Assembly (NCBI GenBank): GCA_032629725.1
Contig: JAFEVB010000011.1
Coordinates: 1 to 39,066 of the forward strand
DNA length: 39,066 nt
Direction of reading: 5' to 3'
Source: Gremmenia infestans
Lineage: Eukaryota; Ascomycota; Leotiomycetes; Helotiales; Hamatocanthoscyphaceae
Of this stretch, positions 31,449-39,066 are shown in pieces (position 1 is the stretch's first letter; the number at the start of each line of letters is the position of its first letter). A model generated the notes under the pieces. It was not told where the DNA came from. It saw only the letters and a program-made list of their open reading frames with translations, and searched no databases. A program made the translations under genes and the position numbers.

Positions 31449-31809
31449 TCATATAGGTATAGCGTTATTAAGTTTCCCACTCAGTTGTACGGGAGCTCCC
31501 AACATTCTGACAAAATCAGTAAGAGAGGAGGGGGGATGGGTTGCAGCAAGTTAGACATACTTCTTTCCAGTCTCTGTCATACCGCACCCACAGAATAGTG
31601 AGGCTGGCCAGCAAACAATCTAGGTAATTGGGACATTAGCGGTTGTTTGTTGAGGACCGTGGTCTGGTATTTAGGGTCCATACGGCAAGAACAACGGTTG
31701 AGAAAAACCCTAGCGTTGGCCCTATTACCTTGCAATGGCAAGGATTCTGATCTGTGCCGCATTGGAAACAGATAGGAGGTCCAAATCCAGGTAGAGGAAG
31801 GCCGGACAT
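31449..31809 (-). CDS. 80-residue Cys-rich membrane protein (LITAF/BRI3-like layout)
   Basis: Three exons: 31809-31684, 31619-31561 and 31506-31449; 80 residues. Introns of 64 nt (GTATGG...CCTAG) and 54 nt (GTATGT...GTCAG) keep frame (126+59+58 = 243 nt). The protein opens MSGLPLPGFGPPICFQCG, has a Cys/His cluster (C14-x2-C17...C24-x-C26), a hydrophobic stretch from about 31 to 52 (GPTLGFFSTVVLAIVCWPA), a second cluster FCGCGMTETGKK, and ends NNAIPI. I recall similar short fungal proteins. The layout, two Cys clusters flanking one hydrophobic segment, resembles LITAF or brain protein I3, but the assignment is tentative. No frame in this locus exceeds about 110 codons, so it is easily missed. 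Confidence 0.75.
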
Positions 31810-33302
31810 CTTGTTGGGAAGTAATGGGGGGTGGTGAAGGATGAGAGATGCAGGTAACGGAAAGTACAAAATTGACAGAACAGGGTGGATGGAAGTTTTG
31901 TATGATCAAGATAAAGTTTGCACAAGAGCTTTATGGATGGCACTGATGGATGGGTGACGTAACTTTGATTTAGATATAGCGGACGCCAGCTCTCATTTTG
32001 TATCACTAACAAGAGGGGAGGGAAGGAGGAATAGAAAAAGTTAAAAGCTAAAAAGTACCATGTAATTGTTCGAGAATTTCCATATACAGGCCTCGGTTCC
32101 ATGTTTCAGAAGAGGATACGGTACGGAAGTTCTCGTGACAAGAGGATTTGGTTCTGAAATACAAGTACAGACGGAGTAATGGAGACAGTGAAGGAGAAGT
32201 GAACGTCATTAGAATCTTAGATTGTGAGGTCACGCTAAGCATATCTTAGCGACGGATAATTATTGTTCATCCTCCGGCCATACTGTTTCATATGTCAAGG
32301 TCAAGGTCAAGGTTCTTTTAAATCCTTCCCCCGTTTTGATGCGGCTGAGGATATCAGTGGGTAAGATCACTTCATCACTAGGCAAGTACTTCTGTACCTA
32401 GGGGACTACGTCTCCGTTCCGTTGTACCTTCTAGTCTCCGATGAGCTGAGCTGTATAGTACCGCACAAATTACCTCGATATCATCTAGAGCCATGCGGCT
32501 GTGGAAACATACTTGGGCTCCTATTTGCCCTACCGAGGATAGCATACTTTTTGCACATCCTATGATTGGTATGGCAGCTCTATGAGAGGTTGCTAGATCC
32601 ATATTAGGGACCTAACTGGCGTACAACATTGTGACTTGTACGATGTTGGGGTATTAGTCACTTGCTCAGTTGAAGTATCGGACTAAAGTAGTAGACAATC
32701 CTTCGTTTGAACGGCGGTTCATTATTATATCAGCCTCGTCATTTTAGAACTAGAAAGGCCGTTTGTAACGACTAGATTGAATGTGGTAGGGTAGGCAGAT
32801 CTGAGGTGAAGGCCAGCCAGGCATTTGATCTTGCCTCATGAGAGACAACTGATCTCATGTCCCATTTCCTTTGACTAAAAGCCCCCCTTTTATCTTCTGG
32901 GCCATTGTTAAAGTAGCAGCAGCGTGTCTGCTATTCAATTACAAGCAATGTGATTTTAGATGTCTACTTGTACCTATCTATATATAGTCTACAGGATATC
33001 TGCTCTCTGGAGGGTGAATCAGAATATCTGCGGCTCTCTAGATGGCACTAGGAACCGAAGAATAGAACGGGAAAGAGGCAACGGCGTTCCAAATCCAAAA
33101 ATGAAATCATGAGAAAACGAAAACTCACTGGGCATATTCTCTGTTTGAGCCTTTCTGGCTAGCCTAGGCAAACCAATGACAGCATGCGATCGCGAGTTAA
33201 AAGACTTAAAGTCAGGAAAATCCCCAACTCTCGTCGTCTCATCACCTGACGCCGTCCAGAACCCTGCGCTGCTCTCACCTCGGATTATCGCAATCGAGAG
33301 AG
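31810..33302. promoter_or_regulatory. long divergent intergenic region upstream of the FHL1-like gene
   Basis: 1493 bp between the 80-residue protein gene (-) and the FHA-forkhead gene (+). No gene is evident; a 107-codon frame at 33019-33342 (-) is probably chance. A tandem (GGTCAA)n stretch lies at 32295-32313. A long 5' UTR for the regulator is likely. Confidence 0.5.
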
Positions 33303-36300
33303 ATGAGTTCCGAAGCCCCATCCACGACAACATCAATTCCACAACGCGAAGACGGCCCTGTAGCCGGTGAAGGAGCTGTCACTCGTATTGATGCGACAGC
33401 GATGACTTCACCGCAACCCGACCCCGGCCAAGGCATTATCGCTGCAATGGCGACGACTAACCTCGACGCTCACAACCCCCCCGCCCCCGACGACCAACTC
33501 ACCGCTGGAGAGAACCGCGTCGAGGAAGAAGGAGGAGACAACAACAGCAGCAGCAACAACAACAACAACAACAACAAAGTTTACAACAACAATAATCACA
33601 CGAATAGCGACAGCGTAGATCAGAACGCAGCCCTCGAAAGTAATAATGCGGGCGATTCGGCAGGATTGGATACAGGCGTGGAGCAAACCGGCGACGAAGT
33701 ACAAGCACAAGCACCAGGCGCAGGGGACCTACAATTTGAATCCAACCTGAATCAAGCTATGCTGCAATCACAACAGATGTTACTGGCCCATGCCGATTTA
33801 CTTCCAGAATTTGAACCCGGCTACTACGACACCCCAGAAGGCATCGCCGCCCTGATAGCCATGAATGGGACGATATCATCACAGCCATACTTGGATCCCT
33901 CCCCGGACATTCATGGATATATGGGAGAGTATGGTTCTCAGCAGCAGTATGTGGAACCCGACCCAGAAGCCCAACACGCGTATGAAGAGAACGAAGAACC
34001 GCGCATTTCAGCATATGCCAAGCTTGAATTCCCAGATGGCCATTTTTACATGAACACGTATTCGTTGCACGTAGGCCGCGACCAAAAGGGCTATCGGGCT
34101 GCAATGCGCCGAGAGAGAGAAGCAGCTCGAAGAGCCGTCGAGGAAGCTCAAGAACCTCATACACCTGCACGATCAGCGAGGGGTAGTCATTACAGCGTCA
34201 GCGAGCCGGGTGGGATTCTACGAGAAGGCAATGATTCAGATGACGAGGAGCGCGAGCGAAGACGTAGGAATCGCAGAGCCAGCAAGAAGTCTAGCAAGAA
34301 GTCCAGATCTATAGGATCTTCACCTCAACATGATCCAGAAAGAAACTCTTTGGCGGTTCCAAATCAGCCATTTCCATACGAAGCCAATTATTCAGCAGGA
34401 GTATCTGTACCAGACATGAACGACCCCACCATAGATCCTAGTTCACTTCGGCCTTCTCCTCACACATGCCCTCTGATTGGCATCCACCCAGAAGGGATTC
34501 AGGAAGCCAAACAATATAAAGCTATCTCCCGAAAGCACTTGAAGATCGCCTATAACGCTAAGAAACGCATATTCGAAGCAGAATTTCTTGGTCGGAATGG
34601 CGGCTTCGTAGAAGATGTATTTTATCCCCGAAAGGAAAAAGTGCCGCTTCGCAGCGGTACGAGATTGCAGCTCGCCAGTGTTGTCATGAAGTTTGTTCTG
34701 CCCGATTCTGCGATTGGTGAAACTGGCGCCGAACAGAGATCCGAGTATGGAGATGAAGCCTCTTTTGCGCGTTACTCAGAAGGAGGCAAAGAGATGAGCT
34801 TTGAATTTGATGGTTCCAGACAAGGTGCCGATGGACGTGATACAAGCGAAGATTCGCTAGAAGACGTCGGCAGCGATGAGGGAGACGAAAGAGGCACGTC
34901 TAGCGGGGATGAGGGAAGTGAAGAGGGCGGGAACGAGATTGAAGAGGACGAGAACGAGCTCGAAGAAGGAGATGACGAACAAGAGGATCTGGAGGATCTG
35001 GAGGAGGACCTAGAGCAACAATCTGCTCCTCCTGACAGCGGCACGGGACTTGAAATGGCCAAACGCGAGAAACATCTGGAGCAAAGCCCCAATCTTCAGA
35101 AGAAACGGGGCCCTGGCAGACCCCCAAAGAATGGTGTCATGTCGAAACGCGAGGAGAGGGAGGCGAAGAAGGCTGCTGCTGCCTTGCAGCAAGAGGATCA
35201 GATGGCTACACAGGCGGGACCTTCTCAATCGCCGGTTCCAGGGAAAAATAAAGTCGGCCGCCCACGGAAACATCCTAGGCCTGATATACCCGGGGAACCA
35301 AAGGAGAAGAGAAAGTACACCAAGAGGAAACCGAAAGAGTTGAAAGAGGGAGAGGTTAAGCAAGAAGGTTCAGGTGAGGACCAGCCTGCCAAGGAAAAGA
35401 AAGAAAAGAAGCCGCCTAGACCAGCTCGCTCGCCAACTCCAACGTTCAACGCAGAAGATCTTTCGCCAGATCAACTCCTGAAGCCAGGGGCAAATTACGT
35501 TACCCTGATCCATGAGGCTCTCACGAATTCTTCAACTGGCCAGATGTCATTGCCGCAGATATACCGTGCTATTCAACGGAAATACCCCTTCTTCGTTCTC
35601 AAATGCACTACCAATGGTTGGCAAAGTAGTGTGCGTCACAACTTAGGCCAACATAATGCCTTCAAGAAAATAGCTAGGGAAGGCAAAGGCTGGCTGTGGG
35701 GTATTGATGAGGGTGTTTCTATTGAGAAAGAAAGAAAGAAGAGGCTCACTCCTCCTCCGTATCCCACGAGTCAAAATCATCAGCCGATCCAGGCAAACTA
35801 TATGCCTATGATGCCAGGACACCCCTATCAAATGCCTACAGGGTATCCGCCACATTACCATCCGCACCCACCACATTTTCAACCTGGACAGCAACCGCAA
35901 TACCTTCCTCCGAATCAACAAATGAACGGAAACCCAATGCCACCAAATCATCATCTCCATATAAATGGCCCCCCTCCTTCATTCGCAGCCGCCATTGCTC
36001 CTCAACTGGCTGCATCAAGTGGTCCCTCTACGTATAGTTCACCGTACGCGTCAAAGCCTGCGCCGTCAACTGTCCCCCCGGAGAGCGAACAAGCTCCAAC
36101 TGAAGACAGGCAAGCTCCGCCACCTCAACCACCCCCAGCGCCTGAACCCCTTCAGAAGACTCTCACAGTCCCGCAAAACGAGCAGAATGAGAAGAACGAG
36201 CAGATTCTTCGGCCACATGTACCGGACAAGCACAGTGTTGAAGTCATTGAAAGTTTCAAATATAGTCTGAGGGGGCGGCTAGAAAATGTGATCGGCTCGG

Positions 36301-36944
36301 TCAGTGTAGTTGACGCGCTGTTAACTTCTGCGGCAAACAGGGTGCTTGGGCTCTCAAGTGAAAGCGCAACTGGTGATGCTCGCGAGGAGCAGATTGTCGA
36401 ACACATGAAGGGCACATTGGCTACCGCAAGGCAGTCGAATATCGAATCAATCCCAGGAATATCTGCCCCGATGAAGCCGCCTGATTTGTCGGCCGTTCAA
36501 GATCCGCCACAGCAACTAGCGAATCATGAAGAAACACAATCTACTGCATCTCAGCCGGCCGTTAATACTACTGCTACTGGCCCTGGCCCAGAAAGGCCGA
36601 GCCCGCTAGTCACGAGACCAAGTTTTGGGCAAGGTCGAACAAATGGACCCTCGATTCCTAGACCGCCAATGATGGCTCCTTTGATGAAGAGAACCAATTC
36701 AGGAAGTTCAGCTAATGCACCACTTCTTCCAAGTGCACCGTCTTCGGCCTCAACCGCTGCAGCTCCAGACCCTATCTCTACGAATGGAGCCAGCACACCA
36801 AAGCTTGCTGCAAGCGAGACAATGCAGAACGAGGGCATGCAGCATACCTCACGGAAGAGGGAGAGGTCGGAAGAGAATGACCCCGATGATATGCGGGACA
36901 TCAAGAGGATGGCCACTTCTGGTCCCCCTCAATTAAAAGCATAA
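33303..36944 (+). CDS. FHA and forkhead domain transcription factor, FHL1-like
   Basis: Single exon, 1213 residues. Order of parts: acidic/Asn-rich N-terminus with a poly-Asn tract (about 80-101); an FHA domain at about 234-467 (SAYAKLEFPDGHFYMNTYSLHVGRD ... ISRKHLKI ... FLGRNGGFVED); an acidic stretch (about 510-575); two AT-hook-like motifs (RGPGRPPK near 603 and VGRPRKHPR near 651); a forkhead domain at about 727-815 (NYVTLIHEALTNSS ... GWQSSVRHNLGQHNAFKKI ... GKGWLWGID); then a long Pro/Gln-rich tail. The FHA loop is interrupted by about 145 residues of Arg/Ser-rich insert between the GR and SRKH motifs. The FHA-then-forkhead order and AYAKLEFPD start fit fungal Fhl1, which in yeast works with Ifh1 at ribosomal protein genes; Fkh1/Fkh2-type is the alternative. 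Confidence 0.85.
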   Translation: MSSEAPSTTTSIPQREDGPVAGEGAVTRIDATAMTSPQPDPGQGIIAAMATTNLDAHNPPAPDDQLTAGENRVEEEGGDNNSSSNNNNNNNKVYNNNNHTNSDSVDQNAALESNNAGDSAGLDTGVEQTGDEVQAQAPGAGDLQFESNLNQAMLQSQQMLLAHADLLPEFEPGYYDTPEGIAALIAMNGTISSQPYLDPSPDIHGYMGEYGSQQQYVEPDPEAQHAYEENEEPRISAYAKLEFPDGHFYMNTYSLHVGRDQKGYRAAMRREREAARRAVEEAQEPHTPARSARGSHYSVSEPGGILREGNDSDDEERERRRRNRRASKKSSKKSRSIGSSPQHDPERNSLAVPNQPFPYEANYSAGVSVPDMNDPTIDPSSLRPSPHTCPLIGIHPEGIQEAKQYKAISRKHLKIAYNAKKRIFEAEFLGRNGGFVEDVFYPRKEKVPLRSGTRLQLASVVMKFVLPDSAIGETGAEQRSEYGDEASFARYSEGGKEMSFEFDGSRQGADGRDTSEDSLEDVGSDEGDERGTSSGDEGSEEGGNEIEEDENELEEGDDEQEDLEDLEEDLEQQSAPPDSGTGLEMAKREKHLEQSPNLQKKRGPGRPPKNGVMSKREEREAKKAAAALQQEDQMATQAGPSQSPVPGKNKVGRPRKHPRPDIPGEPKEKRKYTKRKPKELKEGEVKQEGSGEDQPAKEKKEKKPPRPARSPTPTFNAEDLSPDQLLKPGANYVTLIHEALTNSSTGQMSLPQIYRAIQRKYPFFVLKCTTNGWQSSVRHNLGQHNAFKKIAREGKGWLWGIDEGVSIEKERKKRLTPPPYPTSQNHQPIQANYMPMMPGHPYQMPTGYPPHYHPHPPHFQPGQQPQYLPPNQQMNGNPMPPNHHLHINGPPPSFAAAIAPQLAASSGPSTYSSPYASKPAPSTVPPESEQAPTEDRQAPPPQPPPAPEPLQKTLTVPQNEQNEKNEQILRPHVPDKHSVEVIESFKYSLRGRLENVIGSVSVVDALLTSAANRVLGLSSESATGDAREEQIVEHMKGTLATARQSNIESIPGISAPMKPPDLSAVQDPPQQLANHEETQSTASQPAVNTTATGPGPERPSPLVTRPSFGQGRTNGPSIPRPPMMAPLMKRTNSGSSANAPLLPSAPSSASTAAAPDPISTNGASTPKLAASETMQNEGMQHTSRKRERSEENDPDDMRDIKRMATSGPPQLKA

Positions 36945-38868
36945 TTGATTACATAGATAGGAACGGATTTGGTGATTGGGGTTCGACAACCACGGCGGCG
37001 TATGGAGTTGATTCAAACCTCTATCGCATAAAGCGAGTTGCTTGGTGTACCGTTATCATTTGATGCATTAGCAAATACAATCACGCGTTGTATTATCCAG
37101 GGCTGACTGCATTGACTGGCCAGTAGATATATATCACCACTCGGTACTGAATCGACATATAGTGCCTACTTGGAATACAAATCGTTTACTTCATGGGACT
37201 CAGTCCTGTCCTGTCGTGTCATGGCGTGATGTAGCCCTGGAGTTTGATGGCATTGCTGAAAATGCGGTTCGAATGAATTGCGTTCGATCGGACCAGCAGG
37301 AACTCCTAGTTTCTATAGTATATATTGCAGGTAGGTACACTTTTCATGTATTCGCCTGTAGCGTGCGGCTGTTTCTCATGGTGGCGCTTATGTACGGTGC
37401 TTGCAGGCTCGTGTGTTTGATGTGTCATCCTGTGGCCATTTAAATTGTTGAAATCCAGTCACAAGACTCCAGAGAGCGACAAGTAGCTCTGGGAGTGAGC
37501 AAGATTCAATGTCTCTTACATGCCTGGTCATTATTCATGATGATGCATTGGCCCAAATCCCTCTTCGAGCTTGCTTTAGGACATGCCAGGGGTGTGCGTG
37601 GAAGCCTGCGCACTTCCCAGCTCTGGCATAGTATACGAAGAGTCACTAGCAATGATTCAAATGTGAACTAGCATTTTACTCTCCTTCTTTCGTCCTGCAT
37701 AAAACCGCCCAGGTCCACGCTCTCATATTCTCAATTGCTTGGCTATTTCCTATTGCACTATCTAGGTTGCGCAAAAGTCGGAGCTCAATCTAGGATCTGA
37801 CGTGAGCCGCCTTATGAAGAAGTATTATACTTCGAAAGACGCCCACAGCACAATCAGCTGTATGCAGCAACTCCGAGGTCAGAATCATAGGGCGGGTGGC
37901 AGCTATGGCCTTTCAGGCACAACGGGAAAGATGTCGACGTCAGTCAAACTCGATTCGAGTGGTATTTCACTTTTTTTTCGAAATCTGAGGCACCGGCAGA
38001 ACATTATTACGGGTTTTGAGGGACCCCACTTCGGGGAGAAGTGATGCCGGTTGAGAATTCTGACATCGGAACTCTTTTCAGGCGGCGGTTATTTGGAAAT
38101 TTGTTCGCCCTGAATGACATTTTCCCTCTTCCCAACCGGTATGTTAGATGCTCCACATATCAAAGCAACTCAACTGAATGACTGAGGTATTTCTGCCTAT
38201 CTTTCCATACCGAAGGTCTGATTTTGAGAGGCTCCCGGATGATCCGGTGGTATGGTTATGGGGACGCGAAATTTCGCCCAGTTCGTGTCGTACTTCACCT
38301 CAACGAAAGGCTGAGCGCCGGGACCTGAGCATTATCTCATCCCCCACGGACGAGTCTTGTCTTGTGGCTTCTTTTTCGGCGACTTGTCGTAAGGTTATAT
38401 ACCTTCAGCCTCGTCAGTCGCATGGGAAAAGAAATGTCTCACGTGCCCCATGGACGTGACATGAAAATTTCCCGCCGACGCGCATACCCCACGCCGGAAG
38501 GCTCCGCACAATTGAGATTCTCTTTTTTTGAAAAGAGACTTTCTCAAGAGGAGAAAGGTGGTCTGCGAGGAATGCCGAGTATGCCGCGGGATGTGGACAT
38601 GTCGATTGGAAGAAGCAACATGCCTTTTACTCCATTTTCTTCCCTGAGGACTAACTCAGGCTCTAATCGAGGCTCATATGTGAGAGTATGAGCTTTCCGA
38701 GCTCCGAAGTTGAGGGCGTACCTTCTGTCCTATGATCACTTCTCTGATTCTCAAGGCTCTGGAAACCCCCATCTTAGGTGCCCCCCAAATGTTCATCCTG
38801 ATCACCAAGCAGCAAGTTTCTCGCTCTCCAGTTCGTCTCTTTTCCGACTGGAATCGAAAAACTGACAC
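36945..38868. other. gene-free or unrecognised region
   Basis: About 1.9 kb after the FHL1-like gene with normal base composition. Open frames up to about 109 codons exist (37162-37443, 38178-38459, 38362-38691 on plus), but none shows a motif, convincing codon use or splice context. Short hairpins lie near 38020-38035 (CCCC/GGGG) and at 38519-38538 (TCTCTTTT/AAAAGAGA). It may be a long promoter or non-coding transcript region. Confidence 0.45.
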
Positions 38869-39066
38869 TCAGTTTTGGGGTACGGAAACAAAGTTTCTCA
38901 CGGAAGTCTCCCGAAGAATGAGAGGGACGCTTACATGGTGTGAATAAGATGATGTTACCAGATCAGCAGCAAAGTAGGGCGAGGGAGAATGAATGGCAAT
39001 GTTGCTTTTCGCCACTTGGCTATGGAGGGCTTTGTATTCAGAGTCGATTTTGTAGTGCTTGATATG
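38869..39066 (-). CDS. possible partial exon at the right edge
   Basis: On the minus strand the frame entering from the window edge stays open for 65 codons (starting HIKHYKIDSEYKALHSQV) to a TGA at 38871-38869. There is no Met at the beginning, so if real it continues beyond the window. The first 40 codons favour C in third positions. A donor-like GTAAGC lies near 38939 and an acceptor-like TTCCAG further down, so the exon may end early. I recognise no family; chance is quite possible. Confidence 0.25.
   Translation of the reverse strand, partial: HIKHYKIDSEYKALHSQVAKSNIAIHSPSPYFAADLVTSSYSHHVSVPLILRETSVRNFVSVPQN

Noticed and set aside
33019..33342. 107-codon minus frame overlapping the FHL1-like start
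   Set aside because: It overlaps the certain start of the regulator and has no family features.
38362..38691. 109-codon plus frame
   Set aside because: No motif, no codon bias evident, and no supporting splice sites.
1..39066. tRNA, rRNA, CRISPR or telomere repeats
   Set aside because: I found no tRNA-like B box in a cloverleaf context, no rRNA core sequence, no spaced identical repeats and no TTAGGG array.

Overview
This window looks like nuclear DNA of a filamentous ascomycete (Pezizomycotina; Leotiomycetes is a guess). The evidence is short GT-AG introns of 46 to 234 nt with TACTAAC-like branch points, single-copy eukaryotic housekeeping genes, and an AT-rich block at the left end with the dinucleotide signature of repeat-induced point mutation (RIP). 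I see no operons, rRNA, tRNA or CRISPR.

Layout. Positions 1 to about 8290 are a gene-free, TA-rich block of decayed repeats with a 24-bp minisatellite and two pairs of diverged direct repeats. From 8298 rightwards the base composition changes abruptly and genes begin: a 2-oxoglutarate/Fe(II) oxygenase (-), a coiled-coil repeat protein (+), LTO1-like Fe-S adaptor (-), cytosolic methionyl-tRNA synthetase (+), a short-chain dehydrogenase (-), the NatA catalytic subunit NAA10/ARD1 (+), a small membrane-anchored helical protein (-), a DysF-domain protein (+), the spindle checkpoint protein MAD2 (-), the mitochondrial GTPase GUF1 (+), an F-box/Cys-rich protein (-), a membrane-anchored histidine phosphatase (-), a DUF1761-type membrane protein (+), an 80-residue Cys-rich membrane protein (-) and a large FHA-forkhead regulator resembling FHL1 (+). 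Positions 36945 to 39066 hold no gene I can defend except a weak partial exon at the right edge.

Several genes are split by introns, so their exon models were reconstructed here by joining frames at canonical splice sites. The reconstructed lengths all keep frame and restore family motifs: the oxygenase 3 exons, the dehydrogenase 2, NAA10 3, the small helical protein 3, MAD2 6, the phosphatase 7, DUF1761 3 and the 80-residue protein 3.

The genes do not form a pathway. Several belong to translation or ribosome biology (LTO1 for ABCE1/Rli1 maturation, MetRS, NAA10, GUF1, FHL1), but this is ordinary for a housekeeping region and I do not claim a system. The most notable points are the near-perfect alternation of gene strands, two 26-nt microexons in MAD2, a spliced 80-aa gene easily missed, a frameshift in a G9 run at the end of the coiled-coil gene, and an overlapping upstream ORF at the MetRS start.
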